In this document: positions 27,549 to 35,896 of the stretch, in pieces
Layout of the letters: every line of letters begins with the position of its first letter
Numbering within the stretch: position 1 is the stretch's first letter
Source of the DNA: Streptomyces roseirectus
GTDB lineage: Bacteria; Actinomycetota; Actinomycetes; Streptomycetales; Streptomycetaceae
Length of the DNA stretch: 64,000 nt
Assembly: GCF_014489635.1 (NCBI RefSeq)
Contig: NZ_CP060828.1
Coordinates: 3,510,001-3,574,000 of the forward strand
Direction: 5' to 3'
Notes under the pieces: generated by a model
Databases searched by the model: none
The model's input: only the letters and a program-made list of their open reading frames with translations
What the model was told of the DNA's origin: nothing
Translations under genes and position numbers: made by a program

Positions 27549-28142
27549 ATGTCGCCCTCCACCAGCGCCCTCATCGTCGCCGTCGTCGGCGTCGCCGGCA
27601 CGCTCCTCTCCGGCATCCTGGCCCACCGGGGCACACTGCGCTCCACGTCGATGGAGCTGGAGCACGCCCGCAAGGAGCGGGAGGAGGAGCGGGCCGCGGC
27701 GGAACGCCGGGAGAGCGCCGAGGCGCGCAGGGCGTCGTACGTCCAACTGAACAAGGCGATCAGGGAGTTGCACCTGATCCTGTGGCAGCACAGGGAGGCG
27801 TTGGCCGCTGCCGCGAGCAACACCGCTGACCTCGCGGCCCAGACCGCCGACCGCGCCGACGCCCTCCGCGAACTCCGCGAGGCATACGCGACGGCCCAAC
27901 TCGTCGTCACGGACGATGTATTGGGCGCGGCAAGCAAAGTCGTCCACCAGCTCCAGCGCATCCACACCCACCTGGAGCGCCACGAGAACCCCTCCCACCG
28001 CACCCCGCCCTCCCTGGAAACCATCCTCGAAGAGCTGCAAAGCGCCTCCGAGGGCCTGTACGAGGTGCGCCAGCACATGCGCAGGGACCTGGGCATCACG
28101 AACCTCCCGATCGAGCGCCCCCGCAACCACGGCGCCGTCTGA
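27549..28142 (+). CDS. Membrane-anchored coiled-coil protein of unknown function
   Basis: 197 residues. One N-terminal helix (ALIVAVVGVAGTLLSGILAH), then a strongly charged coiled coil (ELEHARKEREEERAAAERRESAEARR) and further amphipathic helices. No catalytic motif. This layout is common among Streptomyces hypothetical proteins. It follows the serine hydrolase by 31 bp and may be co-transcribed. Confidence 0.75.
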   Translation: MSPSTSALIVAVVGVAGTLLSGILAHRGTLRSTSMELEHARKEREEERAAAERRESAEARRASYVQLNKAIRELHLILWQHREALAAAASNTADLAAQTADRADALRELREAYATAQLVVTDDVLGAASKVVHQLQRIHTHLERHENPSHRTPPSLETILEELQSASEGLYEVRQHMRRDLGITNLPIERPRNHGAV

Positions 28143-28202
28143 CCAGGGCACCCCGCGCCAGCCCCGCCCGCCGCCCCGCCCTTTTCCCCACAGAAAGGCA
28201 GG

Positions 28203-28223
28203 TTAAGGTAAGCCTTGCCTTAA
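28203..28223. promoter_or_regulatory. Iron box (DmdR/IdeR-type operator)
   Basis: A 21-bp near-perfect inverted repeat, left arm ttaaggtaag, centre c, right arm cttgccttaa, 19 of 21 positions symmetric. It agrees in form with the actinobacterial iron box (TTAGGTTAGGCT type) and lies 75 bp before the siderophore-binding lipoprotein start. Expected effect: repression of the importer when iron is plentiful. Confidence 0.88.
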
Positions 28224-28298
28224 CAAGCCCCAGGGCCCCGAGGCACCCCAAGACCCAGCCAGACCCCGTAATACCCGTACCGCCCCCGGAGCCCCCTC

Positions 28299-29366
28299 GT
28301 GCGCACGTCCAAGCCGACCGCAGCCCTGACCACCCCCCTGGTCGCCACCCTGATCGGAGGCATCCTCCTCACCGGCTGCTCGACCGACTCGGACACCACC
28401 GCCGCCACCCAGACCCCCGGCACGGTGAACAAGGTCGCCGGCGCCCAGGAGGGCCCCGCATCGGCCCCCGCCGCCCTCGCCGACGGCATGGGCTCGAACG
28501 TCGCCACGGACGGCACCTTCCCCCGCACGGTCAAGCACTTCGAGGGCGCCACCACCCTCAAGGCCCAGCCGAAGCGCATCGCCGTCCTGAGCACGGGCCA
28601 GCTCGACGACCTCCTCACCCTCGGCCTCGTCCCCACCGCCTCGACCCGCGCCCAGAACGCGGGCCTGGTCCCGGACTACCTGAACGACGCGTTCCCGCAG
28701 TACAAGAGCGCGCTGAAGGCGATGACGGACGCGGGCACCCGCCAGGCCCCGAACCTGGAGTCCCTGGCGACGGCGAAGCCGGACCTGATCCTGGTCAACA
28801 AGTCCCTCGCGGACCTCTACCCCAAGCTCACGAAGATCGCCCCCACGGTCGTCACCGCAGGTCAGGGCATCAACTGGAAGCGGGATCTGCTGCTCGTCGG
28901 CGACGCGACCGGCAAGGGCCAGGCCGCCCGGAAGCTGCTCACCGCCCTCGCCGCCGACGCCAGGACCAAGGGATCCGGCGTCAAGGCGAAGGGCTCCCCC
29001 ACCGTCTCCATGATCCGCTTCACCCCCGACCGCACCCGCATGTTCGGCGTCTCCTCCTTCACCGGCTCCCTCGCCGTCGACATGGGCCTCGCCCGCCCCG
29101 CGTCGCAGCGGTTCAAGGCCATCTCGCAGGACATCAGCAGCGAGAAGATCGACACGGCGGACGGCGACTGGATCTTCTACTCCGTCCAGGGCGACCCCGC
29201 GAAGACGGACGCCGCGAGCACGACCGCGGGCCCGCTCTGGAAGGGCATGAAGGCCGTCAAGGCGGGTCACGCGGTGCGGGTCGACGACGACCCCTGGTAC
29301 CTGAACGCCGGTCCCACGGCCGCCCGCCTCGTCATCGACGAACTCGCGGAGCACCTGACCAAGTGA
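28299..29366 (+). CDS. Iron-siderophore ABC importer, substrate-binding lipoprotein
   Basis: 355 residues from GTG 28299 (CGGAG upstream). Lipobox LLTGC (C27) anchors it to the outer face of the membrane. The mature protein has the FecB/FhuD-type fold: KRIAVLSTGQLDDLLTLGLVPTA, then ATAKPDLILVNKSLADLYPKLTKIAPTVV, ending in the DDDPWYLNAGPTAARLVID lobe. Iron control is shown by the upstream iron box. Coupled by 4-bp overlap to the permease. Confidence 0.92.
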   Translation: MRTSKPTAALTTPLVATLIGGILLTGCSTDSDTTAATQTPGTVNKVAGAQEGPASAPAALADGMGSNVATDGTFPRTVKHFEGATTLKAQPKRIAVLSTGQLDDLLTLGLVPTASTRAQNAGLVPDYLNDAFPQYKSALKAMTDAGTRQAPNLESLATAKPDLILVNKSLADLYPKLTKIAPTVVTAGQGINWKRDLLLVGDATGKGQAARKLLTALAADARTKGSGVKAKGSPTVSMIRFTPDRTRMFGVSSFTGSLAVDMGLARPASQRFKAISQDISSEKIDTADGDWIFYSVQGDPAKTDAASTTAGPLWKGMKAVKAGHAVRVDDDPWYLNAGPTAARLVIDELAEHLTK

Positions 29367-30352
29367 CCCGGCGCCTGATCGTCTGGCCGGCGGCCGCCCT
29401 CGGGGTGGCCGCCGCCGTCGTGCTCAGCCTCGCGGTGGGGACGCGCGCGGTGCCGCCGTCCGCCGTCCTCGACGCGCTGCTGCGCGACGGCGGCTCGCCG
29501 GACGCCCTGGTCGTGCGGTCCCTGCGGCTGCCGCGCACCGAGATCGGGCTGACGGCGGGTGCCGCGCTCGGCCTCGCGGGGGCGGCGCTCCAGGCGGTCA
29601 CCCGCAACCCCCTCGCCGACCCCGGCGTCCTCGGGCTGAGCCAGGGCGCGGCGGCGGGCGTCGTCGTCGCGATCGCGTTCGGCCTCGCGGACGGGTTCGG
29701 CGGCTACGTCTGGTTCGCGTTCGCCGGGGCGGTCGTCGCCGCGTGCCTGGTGTACGCGGTCGCCTCGCGCGGCCGGGGCGGGGCCTCGCCGGTCAAACTC
29801 GCCCTCGCGGGGACGGCGCTCGCCGCGATGACGGCGGGCGGGACGACCGTCGTCCTCACGTCGTCGTCCGCGACGCTCGACCAGTTCCGGTTCTGGCAGG
29901 TCGGCGCGCTCAGCGGGCGTGACGCCGACAGCGTCGTCCGGATGCTGCCGTTCCTGCTGGTCGGGGCGGTGCTGGTGACGGTGTGCGCGCCGGGGCTCGA
30001 CGCGTTGGCCCTCGGCGACGACACGGCCCGCGCGCTCGGACACCGCGTCCACCTCGTACGGGGCTCGGCGGCGCTCGGGGCGACCCTGCTGACGGCCGCC
30101 GCCGTGGCCGCCGCCGGGCCGATCGTGTTCGTCGGCCTGGTCGTCCCCCACGTCGCCCGCCGCCTGGTCAAGGGCGGTCACCGCACCCTGCTGCCGCTGT
30201 CCGCCCTGCTGGGGGCGACGCTCCTGGTCCTCGCGGACACCGCCGGACGGGTGATCCGCCCACCCGCCGAGGTACCGGCCGGGGTGATGACGGCGGTGGT
30301 GGGGGTGCCGGTGCTGGTGGGACTGGTGCGGCGGAAGAAGGAGATCGCGTGA
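29363..30352 (+). CDS. FecCD-family permease 1 of the siderophore importer
   Basis: 329 residues from GTG 29363 overlapping the lipoprotein stop. About nine to ten membrane helices. Family landmarks: VRSLRLPRTEIGLTAGAALGLAGAALQAVTRNPLADPGVLG and AAGPIVFVGLVVPHVARRLV (the coupling-helix region). Forms a heterodimeric channel with the next gene product. Confidence 0.93.
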   Translation: MTRRLIVWPAAALGVAAAVVLSLAVGTRAVPPSAVLDALLRDGGSPDALVVRSLRLPRTEIGLTAGAALGLAGAALQAVTRNPLADPGVLGLSQGAAAGVVVAIAFGLADGFGGYVWFAFAGAVVAACLVYAVASRGRGGASPVKLALAGTALAAMTAGGTTVVLTSSSATLDQFRFWQVGALSGRDADSVVRMLPFLLVGAVLVTVCAPGLDALALGDDTARALGHRVHLVRGSAALGATLLTAAAVAAAGPIVFVGLVVPHVARRLVKGGHRTLLPLSALLGATLLVLADTAGRVIRPPAEVPAGVMTAVVGVPVLVGLVRRKKEIA

Positions 30353-31479
30353 ACGCGGGCTCCCCCGGAGGTCGTACGGGTACGGGGTCCCCCGGAGGTT
30401 CTACGGGTACGACGCCCCCCACGCCTCCCTCCCCTCCCTCCCCTCCCTCCCCCGTCCACCCTGGCTCCCTCCTCCTTCGTCCCACCCCTCACCTCTCCCT
30501 CCTCCTCCACCGGCGTTCCCTCGCCGTGGCCGTCGGCCTTCTCGTGCTGCTGGCCGGGGTGATGCTGGCCTCGGCCTGTCTGGGGCAGACCGTGGTGTCG
30601 CCGGCGGAGGTGTGGGCGACCCTGAGGGGGACGCCGGGGCCGTACGACCTGGTCGTAGGGGAGCTACGGGTGCCCCGGATCGTGCTGGGGGCGTTGGTGG
30701 GGGTGGCCCTGGGGGTGGCGGGGGCGTTGGTCCAGACGGTGACGCGCAATCCGCTGGCCAGCCCGGATGTGATCGGCGTCGGGCACGGGGCGGCCGCGGC
30801 GACGGTCGGCGCGCTGGCGACGGGCCTCGTGTCGGCGCCGTCCGCGCTGCCGGTCGTCTCCGTCGGCGGCGGACTCGCGGCGGCGGCTCTCGTGTACGCG
30901 CTGGCCTGGCGCAACGGGCTCCAGCCGAATCGGTTCGTGCTGACCGGCGTCGGCATCGGGGTGGCCCTCTCCGCCGTCGTCCAGATGTATCTCGCCGATA
31001 CCGAGCTGGACGCCGCCGAGCAGCTGAAGCTGTGGCTGACGGGGAGCCTGAACGGGCGTGGCTGGGAGCAGGCGGGCCCGCTGGGCGCCGTCCTCGTGCT
31101 GGCGCTCCCGGCGCTGGTGTGGGCGAGCCGGGCGGTGCGTCCCCTGGGGCTGGACCCCGAGACGGCCTCGGGGTTGGGCGTCAGGGTCGACCGGGTGCGG
31201 CTGGGGCTGACGGTACTAGGGGTCGTACTGGCCGCCGCCGCGACCGGCGCCGCCGGACCGATCGGGTTCCTGGCGCTGACGTCACCCCAGTTGGCGCGGC
31301 GCCTGACCCGTACCCCGCACCTCCCGCTCGTCGCGTCCGGGCTGACCGGGGCGGTCGTCCTCGTGGCGGCGGACCTGGTCGCGCGGACGCTGGTGCCGCC
31401 GCTGGAGATCCCGGTGGGCGCGCTGACGGCGCTGGTCGGGGGTCCGTACCTGCTGTGGCTGCTGGGGAGACGACCATGA
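30349..31479 (+). CDS. FecCD-family permease 2 of the siderophore importer
   Basis: 376 residues from GTG 30349 (4-bp overlap). Landmarks LRVPRIVLGALVGVALGVAGALVQTVTRNPLASPDVIG and GAAGPIGFLALTSPQLARRL match permease 1. Odd: about 60 residues precede the first membrane helix and are a repetitive Gly/Pro/Thr-rich tail (GSPGG, then PPSPPSPPSP) encoded by micro-repeat DNA. No ATPase gene follows; a strong hairpin closes the operon, so the motor must come from elsewhere. Confidence 0.92.
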   Translation: MNAGSPGGRTGTGSPGGSTGTTPPTPPSPPSPPSPVHPGSLLLRPTPHLSLLLHRRSLAVAVGLLVLLAGVMLASACLGQTVVSPAEVWATLRGTPGPYDLVVGELRVPRIVLGALVGVALGVAGALVQTVTRNPLASPDVIGVGHGAAAATVGALATGLVSAPSALPVVSVGGGLAAAALVYALAWRNGLQPNRFVLTGVGIGVALSAVVQMYLADTELDAAEQLKLWLTGSLNGRGWEQAGPLGAVLVLALPALVWASRAVRPLGLDPETASGLGVRVDRVRLGLTVLGVVLAAAATGAAGPIGFLALTSPQLARRLTRTPHLPLVASGLTGAVVLVAADLVARTLVPPLEIPVGALTALVGGPYLLWLLGRRP

Positions 31480-31524
31480 GGCTTGGCTCTCCGGTAGGGG
31501 ATACCGGAGAGCCAAGCCTCATGG
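31474..31524. terminator. Perfect 23-bp stem-loop between convergent genes
   Basis: Arms 31474-31496 and 31502-31524 are perfectly complementary over 23 bp around a 5-nt loop (gggga). The left arm contains the stop of permease 2; the right arm is 36 bp from the stop of the convergent alcohol dehydrogenase. No T-tract, as often in Streptomyces; it should work in both directions. Confidence 0.92.
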
Positions 31525-31560
31525 GGTGGTCGTACGACCGTCAGGGCCGGATCGTGGCCG

Positions 31561-32601
31561 TCAGATCGTGGCCGTGTCGATCACGAACCGGTACCGGACG
31601 TCGCTGTTCAGCACCCGCTCGTACGCCTCGTTGATCTCCGACGCGGAGATCAGCTCGATCTCGGCGCCCAGACCGTGCTCGGCGCAGAAGTCCAGCATCT
31701 CCTGCGTCTCGGCGATGCCGCCGATCATCGAACCGGCGAGGGTCTTGTTGCCGCCGATGAGGGAGAAGAGGTTGAGCGCGATGGGCTCCTCGGGCGCGCC
31801 GACGTTGACGAGCGCGCCGCCGGTCTTGAGGAGGCTGAGGTAGGCGCCGAAGTCGAGCGGCGCGGAGACCGTGGAGACGATGAGGTCGAAGGTGCCCGCG
31901 AGCTGCTTGAACGTGTCGGCGTCGCTGGTCGCGTAGTAGTGGTCCGCGCCGAGCTTGAGGCCGTCGTCCCGCTTGCTGAGGGTCTGCGAGAGGACGGTGA
32001 CCTCCGCGCCGAGCGCGTCGGCGATCTTGACGGCCATGTGGCCGAGCCCGCCGAGGCCGATGACGGCGACGTTCTTGCCGGGGCCCGCGCCCCAGTGCTT
32101 GAGCGGGGAGTAGGTGGTGATGCCGGCGCACAGCAGGGGCGCGGCGACGTCGAGCGCGAGGCCGTCGGGGATGCGGACGACGAAGTTCTCGTCGACGACG
32201 ACCTTCTCGGAGTAGCCGCCGTAGGTGGGCTCGCCGTCCTTGCCGATGGCGTTGTACGTGCCGACGTTGCCCCGCGTGCAGTGCTGCTCGATGCCGGCCT
32301 TGCAGTTGTCGCACTCGCGGCACGAGTCGACCATGCAGCCGACGCCGACCCGGTCGCCGACCTTGTGCTTCGTGACGCCGGAGCCGACCTCGGAGACGAT
32401 GCCGGCGATCTCGTGGCCCGGGACCATCGGGAAGATGGCGGTGCCCCAGCCCTCCTGGGCCTGGTGGATGTCGGAGTGGCAGATTCCGGCGAACTTGATG
32501 TCGATCAGTACGTCGAACTCGCCGACCGGGCGGCGCTCGATGGTGGTGCGCTCCAGCGGGGCCTTGGCGGCGGGTGCGGCGTACGCGGCGACGGTGGTCA
32601 T
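31561..32601 (-). CDS. Zinc-dependent alcohol dehydrogenase (cinnamyl-alcohol/YahK-like)
   Basis: 346 residues, medium-chain dehydrogenase. Catalytic zinc ligands in [10 protein letters not shown] and VPGHEIAG; the structural-zinc Cys cluster is [16 protein letters not shown]; Rossmann motif [15 protein letters not shown]. The family reduces aldehydes, mostly with NADPH; substrate uncertain. Divergent from an XRE-type regulator with a 182-bp shared promoter region, the usual layout for a regulator controlling a neighbouring oxidoreductase. Confidence 0.92.
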   Translation of the reverse strand: MTTVAAYAAPAAKAPLERTTIERRPVGEFDVLIDIKFAGICHSDIHQAQEGWGTAIFPMVPGHEIAGIVSEVGSGVTKHKVGDRVGVGCMVDSCRECDNCKAGIEQHCTRGNVGTYNAIGKDGEPTYGGYSEKVVVDENFVVRIPDGLALDVAAPLLCAGITTYSPLKHWGAGPGKNVAVIGLGGLGHMAVKIADALGAEVTVLSQTLSKRDDGLKLGADHYYATSDADTFKQLAGTFDLIVSTVSAPLDFGAYLSLLKTGGALVNVGAPEEPIALNLFSLIGGNKTLAGSMIGGIAETQEMLDFCAEHGLGAEIELISASEINEAYERVLNSDVRYRFVIDTATI

Positions 32602-32783
32602 GCCGTGGTTCTCCTAGCGAGGGGGTGTGTCCCGGCCTGCCTTCCAGCCGGGGAACGTTCTCCACAGTGCCACGGGGCAGGACATCCGCCCAGGTCACCG
32701 CTTTGCCTACGCTCAGCGTGCCTACCACTGGCGGGGTCAGGCTCAGGGAGGTACGACGGCGGGAGCTCGCGGATACTGGGGGT

Positions 32784-33788
32784 ATGGACGAGGAGAGGCG
32801 GACGGGACTCAGTGGGCCGACGCCGGGAGCGGACCGGCGGACGGCGCCCGGCGGGACGTCGGGCGAGCCCTCGGCCGAAGCGGACCCGCGTGCGAGAGTG
32901 CGCGCCGAGCCCGCGGCCGGGCTGGACCGGCGTGCCGAGCTGAGCGAGTTCCTGCGTACCCGGCGGGCCCGGCTGCAGCCGGAGGACGTCGGACTGTCCG
33001 GGTTCGGCCGACAGCGCCGCGTGCCCGGTCTGCGCCGGGAGGAGCTGGCGCAGCTCGCGGGCGTCTCCGTCGCGTACTACACGCGCCTCGAACAGGGCAA
33101 CGGCCGCAACGTCTCGGCGGAGATCCTGGACTCCATCGCCCGCGCGCTGCGCCTCACGGACGCCGAGCACGCCCACCTGACGCACCTCGCGAAGCCGAAG
33201 CAGCACAAGAAGAAGGCGAGCGCCCGCGCGCAGTCGGTCCGCGCGCCCCTGCGCCAGCTGCTCGACGCCATGGACGGCGTCCCCGCGTACATCCTCGGCC
33301 GGCGCACCGAGATCCTTGCCTGGAACCGGTCCGCGTCAGCCGTCTTCGGCGACTGGTCCGCCCTCCCGCCCGCCGAGCGCAACTGGGCCCGCCTGGTCTT
33401 CCTCGACCCCGCCTACCAGCGTCTCTTCGTCCCCTGGGACCAGAAGGCCAGCGACATCGTCGCCATCCTCCGCTGGGAGGCCGGCTGCTACCCCGACGAC
33501 CCCCGCCTCGCCGCCCTCGTCGGTGAACTCTCCGTCAAGAGCGAGGAGTTCCGCCGCCTGTGGGCCACCCACGACGTCAAGGAAAAGAGCCACGGCATCA
33601 AACACCTCGCCCACCCTCTGGTCGGCGAACTCTCCCTCTTCTGGGAGGGATTCCGCCTGGCAGCCGACGGCGAACAGACCCTCATCACCTACCACGCCGA
33701 ACCCGACTCGACGAGCGCGGACGCACTACGCCTGCTGGCGAGCTGGGGAGCGGACGCGACGCGGGTGGAAACCCCGGAACACCCCTGA
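32784..33788 (+). CDS. XRE-family regulator with MmyB-like ligand-binding domain
   Basis: 334 residues from ATG 32784. After a disordered 50-residue start come LSEFLRTRRARLQPEDVGL and RRVPGLRREELAQLAGVSVAYYTRLEQG (HTH), then the PAS-like MmyB domain (GVPAYILGRRTEILAWNRSASAVFGDW, RWEAGCYPDDPRLAALVGEL). The ligand in related proteins is often a fatty acid. Probably regulates the divergent dehydrogenase; acgct-c-agcgt at 32709-32719 is a minor palindrome in the shared region. Confidence 0.9.
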   Translation: MDEERRTGLSGPTPGADRRTAPGGTSGEPSAEADPRARVRAEPAAGLDRRAELSEFLRTRRARLQPEDVGLSGFGRQRRVPGLRREELAQLAGVSVAYYTRLEQGNGRNVSAEILDSIARALRLTDAEHAHLTHLAKPKQHKKKASARAQSVRAPLRQLLDAMDGVPAYILGRRTEILAWNRSASAVFGDWSALPPAERNWARLVFLDPAYQRLFVPWDQKASDIVAILRWEAGCYPDDPRLAALVGELSVKSEEFRRLWATHDVKEKSHGIKHLAHPLVGELSLFWEGFRLAADGEQTLITYHAEPDSTSADALRLLASWGADATRVETPEHP

Positions 33789-33969
33789 GACAAGAAAACC
33801 CGTCCCACTCCTCCAACACCCTGGGTTCACCGGGCCGCAGATGCCCCGCGCCGCCGTGCAACGGCCGGTCCCGGCGGTGCTTTCCCATGACGCCGATGGT
33901 GTCAGGCCGCGACGGGCGTCGACTCGGCATCGACGAAGTCCCTCACCCGCCCCCGGGGCCGCATATGCC

Positions 33970-33998
33970 GACGGGCTCGGAACGTGTCCGAGCCCGTC
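33970..33998. terminator. Hairpin between regulator and lipoprotein genes
   Basis: Perfect 12-bp stem gacgggctcgga / tccgagcccgtc with a 5-nt loop, placed between convergent genes (stops at 33788 and 34038). Nearer the lipoprotein gene, so most likely its terminator. Confidence 0.8.
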
Positions 33999-34037
33999 AG
34001 TGGCTGCGCGTATCTCCGAAGGCCCGTAGAGGGCCGG

Positions 34038-34826
34038 TTACTTCAGCTTGGTGAGCTGGCCCGTGACGATGGCCGGGGGGTTCATCGGCATCTTGCCGTC
34101 GCCGGCGAACGCGGCGAAGTTGATCGTGTAGAACGTGGCGACGGTGTTGCCCTTGCGGACCACCTCGCCGTGGACGGTGGCGGTCTGGCCTTCCATCTCC
34201 ACTGTCTCGACGAAGGCCAGGGCCTCGTCACCGCCGCCGGTGCCCTTCTCCGAGGCGACCTTCACGACCTTGCCGTTGTCGGCCTCGCCGGAGCTGCTGG
34301 TCGCGGTGTAGCCGCCCGCGCAGGTGGTGATGGCGTCGGAGACCGACTTCATGGCCTTCTGCGCGCCGTCGCCGTCGTAGGAGGACAGGCCGATCAGCGT
34401 CCGGGTGGCGTCGAGCGCGGCCGCGAGGTCGGTCGGCTTGGAAGCGCCGCCCGCCTTCTTCTCCTCCTTGAGGGAGTTGCTGGCGGACACGGTGGTGTCA
34501 CCCGGCGGCAGGGCGAGCGAGGACCAGACGAGCGGGCCGCACGCCGCCTTGTCGACCTTCTGCTCGTCCTTCGAACGAGGCACCAGGCCCTCGGTCGCCT
34601 CGACCGCGTACCCCGGCACATCCCCCGCCACCAGCAGCAGCTTCTTCAGCTCCGCTGCCGTCGACGCCTTCGCGGCGGGTGCCGCCGCGGCCGTCGGGGT
34701 GGACTTGCTGTCGGCGGCGGTGTCCTTCTTGTCCGAGTCGGAGGACGAGCAGCCGGTGATGAATGCGAGCGAGAGCGCGCTCGCGGCGGCCGTCGTGGAC
34801 AGCCGCACCCCCCAAGATCTGTTCAT
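34038..34826 (-). CDS. Putative lipoprotein, unknown function
   Basis: 262 residues. Signal peptide with lipobox AFITGC (C26), Ser/Asp/Lys-rich linker, then a globular part containing GDVPGYAVEA and two Cys (KAACGPLVW, TTCAGGYTA) that could form a disulfide. Similar actinobacterial surface lipoproteins are of unknown role. No sign of an operon; the LAxTG gene lies 45 bp upstream on the same strand. Confidence 0.8.
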   Translation of the reverse strand: MNRSWGVRLSTTAAASALSLAFITGCSSSDSDKKDTAADSKSTPTAAAAPAAKASTAAELKKLLLVAGDVPGYAVEATEGLVPRSKDEQKVDKAACGPLVWSSLALPPGDTTVSASNSLKEEKKAGGASKPTDLAAALDATRTLIGLSSYDGDGAQKAMKSVSDAITTCAGGYTATSSSGEADNGKVVKVASEKGTGGGDEALAFVETVEMEGQTATVHGEVVRKGNTVATFYTINFAAFAGDGKMPMNPPAIVTGQLTKLK

Positions 34827-34871
34827 GACAGCGAACTATGAAGTTTCAGCCAAGTCGCAGTCAAATGGCAT

Positions 34872-35183
34872 TCAAAAATCGAGGCGTTCCCGGCGAACCG
34901 AATAAAGCACGAATCCCGCACCCAAAGTGAGGAAAACGCTCCCGCCGACGACGTACGGCGTGGTGTCGAAACTGCCAGTGTCGGCGAGCTGCGTGCCGTC
35001 GGACCCGGAGGAGTCCTCGCCCGCGCTCAGGGGCACCGCGCGCGCCTGCTGGGCGCCCTGCGAGACGGCGGTGTCAGCCGTGGGCACCTCCTGGGACGCC
35101 TTGGCGGACGGGACGAACCACAGGGCGCACAGGAGGGTGCCCGCGGCGGTGGCGGTCAGCAGGGGACGGCGAGCGGCAGACAC
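34872..35183 (-). CDS. Small LAxTG sortase-substrate surface protein
   Basis: 103 residues. N-terminal signal peptide (RRPLLTATAAGTLLCALWFVPSAKA), a short Ser/Asp-rich mature segment, then LADTG, a hydrophobic helix (YVVGGSVFLTLGAGFVLYSV) and a basic tail RRERLDF. This is the complete cell-wall sorting signal; LAxTG is the class E sortase motif in Streptomyces, used by long chaplins. Only about 40 residues would remain exposed, so it may be a peptide-like surface component. Confidence 0.82.
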   Translation of the reverse strand: MSAARRPLLTATAAGTLLCALWFVPSAKASQEVPTADTAVSQGAQQARAVPLSAGEDSSGSDGTQLADTGSFDTTPYVVGGSVFLTLGAGFVLYSVRRERLDF

Positions 35184-35290
35184 GGAATATCGATCTCCTT
35201 GGGGCGCGGGAGAATTGGCCGTGGGGCGATGTTAGTGAAAGGCGTGGGTCACGGGAAAGTCACGGACGCGAGAGATCGTACGCTCCGGTC

Positions 35291-35635
35291 ATGAGCACTG
35301 AAGAAACTTCGCGCTTTGTCCGCCTTCGCGTGGATATCGTGCTGGAACTGGACGACGAAGACGCCGTGACCGGCGCCGCGCTGCGGCACCTCGCCGAGGA
35401 TCCGGAGCTTCCGGACGCCGAGCGCGCCCACGCCGAGAGCGCTGTGACGGAAGACACCGCCGAGGCGCTGGCGTACCTCGTCGACCCGTTCGGCCTGGTC
35501 AACGGGGTGCCGGGGGTGGAGCTCGTCCAGGCGTCCTGGTCCACGGAGCGGATCGACTACGACCCCGATTCGCCGGAATGGGACCTCGACGAGGATGATG
35601 ACAAGGAGGACGACGCCATGGACCGCAACGGTTGA
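35291..35635 (+). CDS. Acidic hypothetical protein
   Basis: 114 residues, soluble. Begins FVRLRVDIVLELDDEDAVTGAALRHL and ends in a strongly acidic tail (DEDDDKEDD). No known domain, but the pattern recurs in Streptomyces genomes (from memory). Divergent from the LAxTG gene. Role unknown. Confidence 0.75.
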   Translation: MSTEETSRFVRLRVDIVLELDDEDAVTGAALRHLAEDPELPDAERAHAESAVTEDTAEALAYLVDPFGLVNGVPGVELVQASWSTERIDYDPDSPEWDLDEDDDKEDDAMDRNG

Positions 35636-35663
35636 GCGTCCTGGGGAATTCGTGAGATCGCGG

Positions 35664-35688
35664 CCCCGGACGGAAACCGCGTCCGGGG
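35664..35688 (+). terminator. Hairpin terminator after the acidic protein gene
   Basis: Stem ccccggacg / cgtccgggg (9 bp) with a 7-nt loop and a trailing tttcgtcgt, 29 bp after the stop codon. Good Rho-independent form. Confidence 0.8.
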
Positions 35689-35896
35689 TTTCGTCGTCTC
35701 AGGCAGTGCGCTGGCCACTGCCGCCCCGTGCCGCGTCGTCCGGTCGACGACGTGTTGTCGCCCACATGACGGGAACGTGTGGAACGGCGGGCGGCGGTTG
35801 GAGCGTTGATAGCGAAGAGGGCCCCGGGGCATGGGGAAACCCTCGGGGAAACGGGGACGTCCGGGTTCCGGCAATCGGCAACGTATGGAGAAGCGA

